Source: Bhargavaea changchunensis
GTDB taxonomy: Bacteria; Bacillota; Bacilli; Bacillales_A; Planococcaceae
Direction: 5' to 3'
Length of the DNA stretch: 64,000 nucleotides
Assembly (NCBI RefSeq): GCF_042665595.1
Contig: NZ_JBHTCT010000012.1
Location: forward strand, 62,001-126,000
Shown in pieces: positions 15,568 to 22,844 of the stretch (position 1 is the stretch's first letter; every line of letters begins with the position of its first letter). The notes under the pieces are model-generated. The model was not told where the DNA came from, made no database searches, and saw only the letters and a program-made list of their open reading frames with translations. A program made the position numbers and the translations under genes.

Positions 15568-15651
15568 GTGCTTTATCTAATGGCAGGTTCTTTGATTGTG
15601 ACCGGTATCCTCGCTGGAGTCATGATGTTCCAGCTCGGTTCCGAAAAGTGA
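15568..15651 (+). CDS. 27-residue predicted membrane protein, unrecognised
   Basis: A GTG-started ORF of 27 codons reading approximately MLYLMAGSLIVTGILAGVMM then FQLGSEK. It is one hydrophobic helix with a short polar tail. AGGGAG (15554-15559) lies 8 bases before the GTG at 15568; an in-frame GTG at 15559 overlaps that site and is rejected. It has its own extended -10 promoter and is followed within 15 bases by a hairpin with six T's, so it looks like a complete small transcription unit. It is convergent with sigK. I do not recognise the family. It could be a bioactive membrane microprotein or a conserved Bacillales small protein. Confidence 0.55.
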   Translation: MLYLMAGSLIVTGILAGVMMFQLGSEK

Positions 15652-15652
15652 T

Positions 15653-16384
15653 TTAGTCGGTCCTTCCCCCGCGCTCAGCGGGAGAGGGGCTTTTTTCATG
15701 CTTGAACTGCTGATAAAGCTTGACGAGGGCCCTTTTCTCGATCCGTGAGACGTAACTGCGCGATATGTTCAGCTGCGCGGCGATCTCTTTCTGGGTCATC
15801 GGATGATCATCCAGCAGGCCGTAGCGTCTCTGGATGATTTCCAGCTCGCGTTCATCAAGCTTGGTCAGGTGCCGGTACAACCGGTCAAAGCGTTCCTTCC
15901 GCTCCAGCCGGTCATCGGCTGTTGATTCATCGACTTTTAGGACATCGGTGATCTGCAGGGAGTAACCGTCCTTGTCGATGCCGATCGGCTCATATAGGGA
16001 TACATCTTTCTGGACCTTTTTCTGGGCACGGAGATGCATGAGGATTTCATTCTCGATGCAGCGTGCGGCGAATGTGGAGAACTTGGTTTTCTTGTCCGGG
16101 GTAAAGCTGCCTACAGCTTTCATGAGGCCGATTGTGCCGATTGAGATGTAGTCGTCCAGCTGTTCGTGCCTCGGATGGAACTTCTTCACGATATGGGCGA
16201 CGAGACGCATATTGCGCTCGATCAGTTCATCCCTTGCGCTGTCGTCACCCTCGGCCACCCGCCTGAGGCAGTCTGCCTCTTCCTCCGCATTCATCGGCTT
16301 CTGGAACGCCTGGCCTTTCAGGTAGCCGACCAGTGCGGGGATATCCGCCCACAGCTGAAGCAGTGCAGTGAAGATCCCGCTCAC
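15653..16384 (-). CDS. sigK: Mother-cell sporulation sigma factor SigK (pro-sigma-K)
   Basis: A 243-residue late mother-cell sigma factor. The N-terminus MSGIFTALLQLWADIPALVG followed by YLKGQAF aligns with the pro-sequence of B. subtilis pro-SigK (...LVSYVKNNAF), predicting SpoIVFB cleavage near G20/Y21. Region 2 includes NMRLVAHIVKKF, DDYISIGTIGLMKAV and TFAARCIENEILMHLRA; region 4 holds the helix-turn-helix QKEIAAQLNISRSYVSRIEKRAL. The GTG start at 16384 has GGAGGTG 6 bases upstream; a longer ORF reaching 16438 lacks a ribosome site. The gene is unbroken, so no skin element interrupts it. Its end lies two bases from the small convergent ORF. Confidence 0.95.
   Translation of the reverse strand: MSGIFTALLQLWADIPALVGYLKGQAFQKPMNAEEEADCLRRVAEGDDSARDELIERNMRLVAHIVKKFHPRHEQLDDYISIGTIGLMKAVGSFTPDKKTKFSTFAARCIENEILMHLRAQKKVQKDVSLYEPIGIDKDGYSLQITDVLKVDESTADDRLERKERFDRLYRHLTKLDERELEIIQRRYGLLDDHPMTQKEIAAQLNISRSYVSRIEKRALVKLYQQFKHEKSPSPAERGGRTD
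15664..15696 (+). terminator. Forward terminator lying inside the 3' end of sigK
   Basis: CCCCCGC, loop GCTCA, GCGGGAGAGGGGC, then TTTTTT. It would end the small forward transcript, while the same bases encode the last residues of SigK on the other strand. Confidence 0.65.
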
Positions 16385-16478
16385 GCCAACACCTCCATTA
16401 TTGTTTCTGCCACCATATGTCACAATGTGAGGAATCATGAGAATGACCGGTCCCGGGATGTGGGACAGAGCGGCGCTG

Positions 16479-16487
16479 TGGTATAAT
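16479..16487 (+). promoter_or_regulatory. Extended -10 promoter for the yqeG operon
   Basis: TGGTATAAT matches the extended -10 consensus and ends 34 bases before the yqeG start. It lies in the 137-base gap divergent from sigK. Confidence 0.6.
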
Positions 16488-16521
16488 CGGGAAAGAATTC
16501 AGAGTCAATGGAGTGAATTGG

Positions 16522-17043
16522 GTGTATCGTCTTTTCTTGCCGAATGAATATGTGAAGAATGTTTTCCGGGTAACTCCGGAAAAACTTAAAAACAACGGGA
16601 TCCGGGGAATCATCACCGACCTGGACAATACGCTCGTCGAATGGGACAGGCCCGACGCGACCGCGGAAATCATCGACTGGATGAAGGATATGCGCGAGGC
16701 GGGCATCCATGTGACCATCGTGTCGAACAATAACGAAGCCCGCGTCAAGGCATTCGCTGACCCGCTTGGCATCCCGTTCATCCACCAGGCGCGCAAGCCG
16801 ATGGGCAGAGCGTTCCGCCAGGCGGTCCGCCAGATGGGTATTCCTAAAGAACAGGTTGTCGTGATCGGCGACCAGCTGCTGACGGATATCTTCGGCGGGA
16901 ACCGCAGCGGGCTGCAGACAGTGCTCGTCGTTCCGGTCGCCAGCTCGGACGGATTGGCCACACGGTTCAACCGGAAGGTCGAACGTTTCATCATGAAAAA
17001 GCTCAAAAAACGTGGGCTCATCGATTGGGAGGAGATCAAGTGA
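16522..17043 (+). CDS. yqeG: YqeG-family HAD phosphatase
   Basis: A 173-residue HAD-superfamily hydrolase of the YqeG (IIIA subfamily) type. The nucleophile motif is ITDLDNTLVEWDRP (about residue 35), motif II is TIVSNNNE and the acidic motif is VVIGDQLLTDIFGGN. The GTG at 16522 is preferred because GGAG lies 8 bases upstream and gives the family-like N-terminus MYRLFLPNEYVKN; a GTG at 16513 lacks a ribosome site. It overlaps yqeH by four bases. The family is near-universal in Bacillota. Substrate unknown here. Confidence 0.9.
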   Translation: MYRLFLPNEYVKNVFRVTPEKLKNNGIRGIITDLDNTLVEWDRPDATAEIIDWMKDMREAGIHVTIVSNNNEARVKAFADPLGIPFIHQARKPMGRAFRQAVRQMGIPKEQVVVIGDQLLTDIFGGNRSGLQTVLVVPVASSDGLATRFNRKVERFIMKKLKKRGLIDWEEIK

Positions 17044-18140
17044 CCGAGGAGAAAACCTGTATCGGATGCGGGGCCATCCTGCAGACCGAAGATGAAAAAG
17101 CTCCGGGATATGCGCCGGCGGCCACCCTTGAAAAAGAAATGCCTCTCTGCCGGCGTTGTTTCCGGCTGCGGAACTACAACGAATTGGAGCCGGTGCCGCT
17201 GACGGACGATGATTTCCTGAAGATCCTGAATACGATCGGCTCCAAGGATGCACTTGTTGTCTACGTCGTCGACATCTTCGACTTTAACGGAAGCTGGATT
17301 CCGGGCATGCACCGTTTCGCCGGTTCCAACCCTGTGCTCCTCGTCGGCAACAAAGTGGACCTGCTGCCAAAATCGGTGAAAGAAAACAAACTCATCCACT
17401 GGATGACTTCCGAATCCAGGAAACTCGGACTGCAGCCGGAGGATGTCCTGCTAGTGAGCGCCGACAAAGGGACCGGCATCGACAGTGCAATGCGGCGCAT
17501 CGAAGAGCTTCGGTCCGGCCGTGATGTTTATGTGGTCGGCTGTACGAATGTCGGAAAGTCGACTTTCATCAACCGGATCATCAAGCAGGTCGCGGGCGGC
17601 GAAGACGTCATCACGACATCCCACTTCCCGGGGACCACGCTGGATATGATTGATATTCCGCTTGATGACGGAAAATCCATGTATGACACTCCGGGCATCA
17701 TCAACCATCATCAGATGGCGCATCTTCTGGATGCAAAGGACCTGAAAGTGATCACGCCGAAAAAGGAGATCAAGCCAAAGGTGTTCCAGCTGAATGAGGA
17801 GCAGACTCTATTCCTCGGTGGGCTGGCACGGTTCGATTATCTGAAGGGCGGGCGCACGGCGTTCACCGTCCATGTTTCCAATGCGCTTGATATCCACCGG
17901 ACAAAGCTGGAGAAGGCAGACGACTTGTATGCCCGTCAAAAAGGCGAGCTTCTGACGCCTCCGTCGGCGGATGCGGATGCATTTCCGGAACTTGTGCGGC
18001 ATGAATTTTCAATCAGGGAAGAGAGGACGGACATCGTCATCTCTGGTCTCGGCTGGATCACGGTCCAGCAGGCAGGGAAAGTCGTGGCGGTCCATGCGCC
18101 CGTTGGGGTTGCGGTCATACTCCGGCCTTCCCTGATCTGA
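17040..18140 (+). CDS. yqeH: Ribosome-assembly GTPase YqeH
   Basis: A 366-residue circularly permuted GTPase needed for 30S subunit assembly. The N-terminal zinc finger has Cys pairs CIGC (residues 7 and 10) and CRRC (37 and 40). The G-motifs come in permuted order: NKVDLLPKS (G4) is before GCTNVGKSTFINRI (G1), with YDTPGI (G3) later. The GTG start overlaps the yqeG stop (GTGA) and has GGAGGAG just upstream. The C-terminal domain carries the usual tail of the YqeH family. yqeG-yqeH-aroE-yhbY is a fixed cluster in Bacillales. Confidence 0.95.
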   Translation: MTEEKTCIGCGAILQTEDEKAPGYAPAATLEKEMPLCRRCFRLRNYNELEPVPLTDDDFLKILNTIGSKDALVVYVVDIFDFNGSWIPGMHRFAGSNPVLLVGNKVDLLPKSVKENKLIHWMTSESRKLGLQPEDVLLVSADKGTGIDSAMRRIEELRSGRDVYVVGCTNVGKSTFINRIIKQVAGGEDVITTSHFPGTTLDMIDIPLDDGKSMYDTPGIINHHQMAHLLDAKDLKVITPKKEIKPKVFQLNEEQTLFLGGLARFDYLKGGRTAFTVHVSNALDIHRTKLEKADDLYARQKGELLTPPSADADAFPELVRHEFSIREERTDIVISGLGWITVQQAGKVVAVHAPVGVAVILRPSLI

Positions 18141-18152
18141 GGGGGATAACAA

Positions 18153-18986
18153 ATGAAAAAATGGTATGCAGTCATCGGTGACCCGGTATCCCATTCAAAG
18201 TCGCCGGCCATGCATGAGACGTGGTTTAGGGAAAATCGCATCGATGCCTCCTATATCCCGGTCCATGTTCCGGCGGGGACGGTGGGCGACGCTGTTGCCG
18301 CATTGCGCCGCCTGGGTGCCTCAGGATGGAATGTGACGGTGCCGCATAAGCAGACGATCATTCCGTACCTGGACGAAGTGGACCCGCTCGCCTCTGAGAT
18401 GCAGGCGGTGAATACGGTCAAGGTATTGCCGGATGGCCGTCTGCTCGGAATGAATACTGACGGGCCCGGTTTTGTCCGTTCGCTCGAGGAGCGGATCGGC
18501 ACCGCCCGGAGAAATGACCGCGTGCTGATCATCGGGGCAGGCGGTGCGGCAAACGGAATTGCCCTTTCCATGAGCCAGGGCGGGTATGGACAAATTTCGG
18601 TATGCAACCGCACCGTGGAAAAGGCCGAGAAACTCTGCAGCCGTATTGGCGGTGAGGCTCTCGGCCTTGATGAAGCGGCAGAGAGGCTGGGCGATTTCGG
18701 AATCATCATCCAGACGACGCCTGTCGGTATGTCGACCGCAACAGACGGCCTGCCTATCGCCATCGGCAACCTGGATCCGGGGGCAGTAGTGGCGGATATT
18801 GTCTACAGCCCCCTCCATACGGAATTCCTGAAAGCGGCGATGAAGAACGGAAATGAAATCGTGGACGGACTCGGCATGTTCATCTGGCAGGGTGCGCTTG
18901 CCTTCAATGAATGGACAGGCCTGATGCCGGACACGCTTGGAACAAGACAACGGCTGATAGCAGAAATGGAGGAATCAACATGCTGA
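18153..18986 (+). CDS. aroE: Shikimate dehydrogenase
   Basis: A 277-residue NADPH enzyme that reduces 3-dehydroshikimate to shikimate in aromatic amino acid synthesis. The substrate domain begins YAVIGDPVSHSKSPAMHE (residues 4-21), with the catalytic lysine in NVTVPHKQTI (about 67) and NTDGPGFVRSLE. The Rossmann motif GAGGAANGIALSM lies near residue 130. Normal length. A GAGGGGG ribosome site precedes the ATG. It overlaps yhbY by seven bases. Confidence 0.96.
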   Translation: MKKWYAVIGDPVSHSKSPAMHETWFRENRIDASYIPVHVPAGTVGDAVAALRRLGASGWNVTVPHKQTIIPYLDEVDPLASEMQAVNTVKVLPDGRLLGMNTDGPGFVRSLEERIGTARRNDRVLIIGAGGAANGIALSMSQGGYGQISVCNRTVEKAEKLCSRIGGEALGLDEAAERLGDFGIIIQTTPVGMSTATDGLPIAIGNLDPGAVVADIVYSPLHTEFLKAAMKNGNEIVDGLGMFIWQGALAFNEWTGLMPDTLGTRQRLIAEMEESTC

Positions 18987-19276
18987 CCGGAAAACAAAAA
19001 AGATTCCTGAGAAGCGAGGCGCATCATCTGCAGCCCGTCTTCCAGGTGGGAAAACAGGGTGTCAATGATGAACTGATCAGCGGCATTTCCGAAGCACTGG
19101 AAAAACGCGAGCTGATCAAGGTGGCCATTCTTCAGAATGCGCCGGAGGAAAAAGAGGAAGTCGCACAGATGCTTTCCAAAAGGACCCGTGCTGAGCTCGT
19201 TCAAGTGATCGGCAAGACGATCGTGCTCTACCGGGAGTCGAGGGACAATAAGCGTCTCGTGCTTCCTGGTGAGTGA
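18980..19276 (+). CDS. yhbY: CRM-domain RNA-binding protein YqeI (YhbY family)
   Basis: A 98-residue protein that is a single CRS1-YhbY (CRM) domain: MLTGKQKRFLRSEAHHLQP, the conserved VGKQGVND loop, and the C-terminal strand VIGKTIVLYRESRDNKRL. Such proteins bind pre-50S ribosomal particles in E. coli. The ATG at 18980 has GGAGGAATCAAC upstream; an earlier in-frame start at 18911 lies inside aroE. It overlaps both neighbours, so it is translated as part of the operon. Confidence 0.93.
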   Translation: MLTGKQKRFLRSEAHHLQPVFQVGKQGVNDELISGISEALEKRELIKVAILQNAPEEKEEVAQMLSKRTRAELVQVIGKTIVLYRESRDNKRLVLPGE

Positions 19277-19856
19277 GCGAAAGAAGGTCGGCATACTGGG
19301 CGGGACGTTCAATCCGCCCCATATCGGCCATCTGATGATTGCCGAAGGCGTCCGTGACGCTGCAGGCCTCGATGAAATCCGCTTTATGCCAAACGCCATC
19401 CCTCCTCACAAGGTGAAGGAAGGCGATGCGGAACCTTGGCAGCGGCTGGAGATGACAAAGCTGGCAGTCGGCGGCAATCCTTCTTTCACGGTCGAGCCCA
19501 TCGAAGTGGAGTCGGGAGGCGTTTCCTATACGTCCAGGACAATGGATCTGCTCCTTGAACGGGAACCAGGATCAGATTTTTCATTCATCATCGGCGGTGA
19601 CAGCATCGAACAGCTGCATACCTGGCATGACATCGATGCGCTCGTGGAGAAAGTGGCGTTTATCGGTGTTCCCCGTCCCGGCAGCAGCGCTTCCGGCAGG
19701 TACCCGGTCAGAATGGTCAGTATCCCGCAGATCGATCTGTCCTCGACCATCCTGAGACAAAAGCTTGAAGCGGGGCGTTCGGTCAGATATCTGGTTCCGG
19801 ACCCGGTGATCCGCTTTATCCGCGAGGAGGGATTGTATGAAGGCCGAACATCTTAA
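19269..19856 (+). CDS. nadD: Nicotinate-nucleotide adenylyltransferase
   Basis: A 195-residue nucleotidyltransferase that joins ATP and nicotinate mononucleotide to make deamido-NAD. The GGTFNPPHIGHLMIAE motif near residue 10 contains the (H/T)xGH signature, and DLSSTILRQKL near 157 is the ISSTxxR-type motif. The GTG start at 19269 overlaps the yhbY stop by eight bases. It overlaps yqeK by 20 bases. Normal length for the family. Confidence 0.95.
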   Translation: MSERKKVGILGGTFNPPHIGHLMIAEGVRDAAGLDEIRFMPNAIPPHKVKEGDAEPWQRLEMTKLAVGGNPSFTVEPIEVESGGVSYTSRTMDLLLEREPGSDFSFIIGGDSIEQLHTWHDIDALVEKVAFIGVPRPGSSASGRYPVRMVSIPQIDLSSTILRQKLEAGRSVRYLVPDPVIRFIREEGLYEGRTS

Positions 19857-20406
19857 ATCCGAGGTGGCACGGCGCCTGCCGGCGGGAAGATACGAACATG
19901 TTCTGAGAGTTACGGAAACGGCGGTGATTCTTGCGGGCCGTTTTGGGGAAGATAAAGAAAAAGCGGAGACAGCATCGCTCCTGCATGACGTGGCCAAGGC
20001 CATGCCGAAGGAGGAGCTGAAGCGGATCGTAGTGTCAGAGGGTGATCCTTCCGCTGTACTCGGATTCCATCATGAATTGTGGCATGGCCCGGCGGGAGCG
20101 GTCATCGCCCGGAATGAATTCGGAATCCTGGATGCAGATATCCTGGCTGCCGTCCGCTTCCACACAACGGGCCGCGCCGGCATGTCCCGCCTTGAAAAAA
20201 TCGTTTTTGTTGCGGACATGATCGAGCCGGGCAGGGATTTTCCCGGAGCGGACCTGCTCCGGGCTGAGGCCAAGAGGTCGCTTGACTCGGCGCTGACAGC
20301 GTGCAGTGCGCACAACCTGCAGTACCTGGCTTCCGTCCGCGCCGCCATCCATCCGGACACGCTCCGGTGCTACAACGACAGTCTCTCGCAAGGAAAGGGT
20401 GCTTAG
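19837..20406 (+). CDS. yqeK: HD-domain Ap4A hydrolase YqeK
   Basis: A 189-residue HD-domain metal phosphohydrolase. The metal ligands are visible in RYEHVLRVTETAVILA (first His), ASLLHDVAKAM (HD pair) and VRFHTTGRAGMSRLEKIVFVADMIEPGR. Members of this family cleave diadenosine tetraphosphate symmetrically to two ADP. The nadD-yqeK-rsfS order is conserved in Bacillota. The ATG at 19837 is inside the nadD 3' end with GAGGAGG upstream. Confidence 0.93.
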   Translation: MKAEHLKSEVARRLPAGRYEHVLRVTETAVILAGRFGEDKEKAETASLLHDVAKAMPKEELKRIVVSEGDPSAVLGFHHELWHGPAGAVIARNEFGILDADILAAVRFHTTGRAGMSRLEKIVFVADMIEPGRDFPGADLLRAEAKRSLDSALTACSAHNLQYLASVRAAIHPDTLRCYNDSLSQGKGA

Positions 20407-20411
20407 AACCG

Positions 20412-20759
20412 ATGACAAACCAGACATTGCTTGAAACGGTATACAATGCCGCAGATGATAAAAAGGCGGCCGACATGGTCGTCCTGAACATGCAGGGCGT
20501 CTCGCTCCTTGCTGATTATTTCCTGATCTGCCACGGAAATTCCGACCGGCAGGTGCAGTCGATCGCACGTGAAATCAAAGACAAGGCGATAGAAGCCGGC
20601 TTTGCCGTAAAGCGGCTCGAAGGCTTCGACTCCGCACGCTGGATCCTGGTCGATCTCGGTGACGTGGTTGCCCATGTCTTCCACAAAGACGAGCGGTCCT
20701 ACTATAACCTCGAGCGTTTGTGGGGAGATGCGCCGGAACTGGAAATGGAAGGGCAATGA
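20412..20759 (+). CDS. rsfS: Ribosomal silencing factor RsfS
   Basis: A 115-residue protein of the RsfS/Iojap family, which binds uL14 on the 50S subunit and blocks joining with 30S during starvation. Characteristic segments are KKAADMVVLNMQGVSLLADYF, ICHGNSDRQVQSIA, GFDSARWILVDLGDVVAHVFH and YYNLERLWGDAP. The ATG at 20412 gives the family N-terminus; longer in-frame ORF upstream overlaps yqeK. The ribosome site AAGGG is rather far (12 bases). It overlaps yqeM by four bases. Confidence 0.95.
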   Translation: MTNQTLLETVYNAADDKKAADMVVLNMQGVSLLADYFLICHGNSDRQVQSIAREIKDKAIEAGFAVKRLEGFDSARWILVDLGDVVAHVFHKDERSYYNLERLWGDAPELEMEGQ

Positions 20760-21499
20760 GCGGAGAATCCTACCATGCATTTGCTCACGTTTATGACCTG
20801 CTCATGGAAGATATTCCCTACCGGGAATATGCCGAATGGGTCCGGAAAGTATCCGGACCCGCAGAAGGCAAAACCCTCCTGGATATCGGATGCGGTACGG
20901 GGACGCTGACGGAACAGTTTGCCCGGGAAGGCTTCCGGGTGACGGGAATCGACCTGTCCGGTGACATGCTCTCGGTGGCAAAGGAACGCTTTGAAGAAGC
21001 AGGTCTAGAGGGGATGTTTTTTGAACAGCCGATGCAGGAGATGGAAGGGCATACCGGTTATGACCTGGCGGTGATTGCCATCGACTCGTTGAACTATGTG
21101 ACCGATGCCAGAGAGGTGGCCGCTGTGTTCAGACATGTTTTTGGCGCACTGCATCCGGGAGGGCGCCTGCTGTTTGATGTCCACTCCCCCTATAAGATGA
21201 CCGAACTGTTCCTTGACGGGCCGTTCACCGCCGATCTGGAAGATGTTTCGTATATCTGGCATACCTATCCCGGCGAAGAGCCGCTTTCAGTAGAATCGGA
21301 AATCAGCTTTTTCCTTCGCAGGCAGGATGGACTATATGTGCGGAAGGAAGAGTTTCATCTGCAGCGGACGTTCACGCCGGATACTTATATCCGGCTTTTG
21401 GAAGAGTCCGGCTTTGCCGTCCGGTCGGTCACAGCCGACTGGACGGGGGAGCCGCCTGCCGAAAACAGTGAGCGCATCTTTTTCCATGCGGTAAAATGA
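20756..21499 (+). CDS. yqeM: Class I SAM-dependent methyltransferase YqeM
   Basis: A 247-residue methyltransferase, MSGESYHAFAHVYDLLMEDI..., with SAM motif I LDIGCGTGTLTEQFAREG (about residues 42-59) and motif II VTGIDLSGDML. The substrate is unknown; the B. subtilis orthologue sits in the same place between rsfS and the comE genes. The ATG overlaps the rsfS stop (ATGA). In B. subtilis the divergent gene comER separates it from comEA; no comER is present here. Confidence 0.87.
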   Translation: MSGESYHAFAHVYDLLMEDIPYREYAEWVRKVSGPAEGKTLLDIGCGTGTLTEQFAREGFRVTGIDLSGDMLSVAKERFEEAGLEGMFFEQPMQEMEGHTGYDLAVIAIDSLNYVTDAREVAAVFRHVFGALHPGGRLLFDVHSPYKMTELFLDGPFTADLEDVSYIWHTYPGEEPLSVESEISFFLRRQDGLYVRKEEFHLQRTFTPDTYIRLLEESGFAVRSVTADWTGEPPAENSERIFFHAVK

Positions 21500-21502
21500 A
21501 GC

Positions 21503-21531
21503 TTCCAAAATATTCGGGCTTCGGGTATAGT
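21503..21531 (+). promoter_or_regulatory. Candidate promoter for comEA
   Basis: TTCCAA, a 17 bp spacer and TATAGT lie between yqeM and comEA. I see no clear pair of ComK boxes (AAAA-N5-TTTT) in the 76-base gap. Confidence 0.45.
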
Positions 21532-21575
21532 GGAGGAGACTCCATGATCCGCCATCGCCGGGAGGGAATTTTTTC

Positions 21576-22193
21576 TTGGAATGGCTGAAGATGAACTGGA
21601 GGAAGCTGATCCCCCCGATTGCAGCTTCCGCCCTGATCCTTACGTTTATCCTGTACACGAAAAGCCATACCGCGGGCGTGCCTGCGGATTCATTCATACC
21701 AGTTTCTGACGGGCCGGACCCGATCAGTGCCGATGACCGTGCGGACCTTTCCGCAGCGGTCATTTTTGTTGATGTGAAGGGGGCGGTCGAAAAGCCTGGT
21801 GTCTATAAGGCGGAAGAAGGCGACCGTGTCATCGACGCTGTTGCCAGGGCGGGCGGTTTTCTTCCGGATGCCGTGCCGGACGCGATCAACCATGCGGAAC
21901 GGCTGCGGGATGAGATGGTTATATATGTGCCATTCATCATGCCGGAAGATGGCGGGCAGACCGGCTCGGCCCCTCCGCCCGTCTACGGTGCGGACGACGG
22001 GAAAGTAAACCTCAATACGGCGGAAGCTGAAGAACTCATGACCCTTCCAGGGATCGGTCCTGCGAAAGCGGAAGCGATCATTGCCCATCGCACCGAGCAT
22101 GGCCCGTTTGCCGATCCGGCAGGCCTAATGGATGTCAGCGGAATCGGTGAAAAGACATTCGCTGCCCTTGAGGAGCTTATCACCGCAAAATGA
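21576..22193 (+). CDS. comEA: Competence DNA receptor ComEA
   Basis: A 205-residue membrane-anchored DNA-binding protein for transformation. An N-terminal transmembrane helix (LIPPIAASALILTFILYT, about residues 10-27) is followed by an SLBB-type domain (VDVKGAVEKPGVYKAEEGDR) and a C-terminal double helix-hairpin-helix (VNLNTAEAEELMTLPGIGP and GLMDVSGIGEKTFAALEEL), which binds double-stranded DNA. The TTG start at 21576 is chosen because GGGAGGG lies 9 bases upstream; an ATG five codons later is the alternative. Confidence 0.93.
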   Translation: MEWLKMNWRKLIPPIAASALILTFILYTKSHTAGVPADSFIPVSDGPDPISADDRADLSAAVIFVDVKGAVEKPGVYKAEEGDRVIDAVARAGGFLPDAVPDAINHAERLRDEMVIYVPFIMPEDGGQTGSAPPPVYGADDGKVNLNTAEAEELMTLPGIGPAKAEAIIAHRTEHGPFADPAGLMDVSGIGEKTFAALEELITAK

Positions 22194-22263
22194 CATTGAA
22201 TCCGGTTGGATTCACCGATAAACTGAGGATAATGATTTGTTACAGTTACAGGAGGCGGACATC

Positions 22264-22824
22264 ATGGAGCGGATTAGTTGGGATCAATTTTTCATGGCGC
22301 AAAGTCATTTGCTGGCACTGAGGAGCACATGCACGAGACTGTCGGTCGGTGCGACGATAGTCCGTGACAACCGGATCGTTGCCGGCGGCTACAACGGGTC
22401 GATATCCGGAGGCGACCACTGCATCGATAAAGGATGCTATGTCGTGGACGGTCATTGTGTCAGGACGATCCATGCCGAGATGAACGCGCTGCTGCAGTGC
22501 GCAAAATATGGTGCGCCGGTTTCGGGTGCGGAAATCTATGTCACCCATTTCCCGTGTCTCCAATGCACGAAAGCGATCATCCAGGCCGGAATTTCCAAGC
22601 TGGTCTACGCGGAGGATTATAAAAATAACGAGTATGCACAGCAGCTTCTGCAGCAGGCCGGAGTACGGGTGCTCAAAGTTCCTTTCGAGGAGCGCGAAGT
22701 CGATTTTCTCGCCGAGGAGAAAATCGGGCTCTATGAAGAACTGCTGGGCAGGCTGAAGGATGCCGGAACGCCTGAAGAAGAGCTTGAAGCATATGGCAGG
22801 AAGGTGAAATCGTTATTCGGCTGA
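22264..22824 (+). CDS. comEB: ComEB, deoxycytidylate deaminase family
   Basis: A 186-residue zinc deaminase related to dCMP deaminases. The zinc site is TIHAEMNALLQCA (His and catalytic Glu) with HFPCLQCTKAIIQAG (two Cys). A second cluster, HCIDKGCYVVDGHC, resembles the structural zinc loop of ComEB. In B. subtilis ComEB localises ComGA at the cell pole and does not need its deaminase activity for that. The ATG at 22264 has AGGAGG upstream. A plausible promoter (TTGGAT-N16-GATAAT, 22206-22233) lies ahead. Confidence 0.93.
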   Translation: MERISWDQFFMAQSHLLALRSTCTRLSVGATIVRDNRIVAGGYNGSISGGDHCIDKGCYVVDGHCVRTIHAEMNALLQCAKYGAPVSGAEIYVTHFPCLQCTKAIIQAGISKLVYAEDYKNNEYAQQLLQQAGVRVLKVPFEEREVDFLAEEKIGLYEELLGRLKDAGTPEEELEAYGRKVKSLFG

Positions 22825-22844
22825 GGCTGATCGAAAACCCTATT

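Noticed and set aside
15653..16384. Possible skin element or recombinase site in sigK
   Set aside because: The sigK frame is continuous from pro-sequence to region 4, with no spoIVCA-type recombinase nearby.
16385..16440. SigE promoter for sigK on the reverse strand
   Set aside because: Partial matches (TCATTCT and CATATGGT) are about 20 bases apart, too far for SigE spacing.
21500..21575. ComK boxes upstream of comEA
   Set aside because: I looked for AAAA-N5-TTTT pairs and found no convincing set; competence control cannot be claimed.
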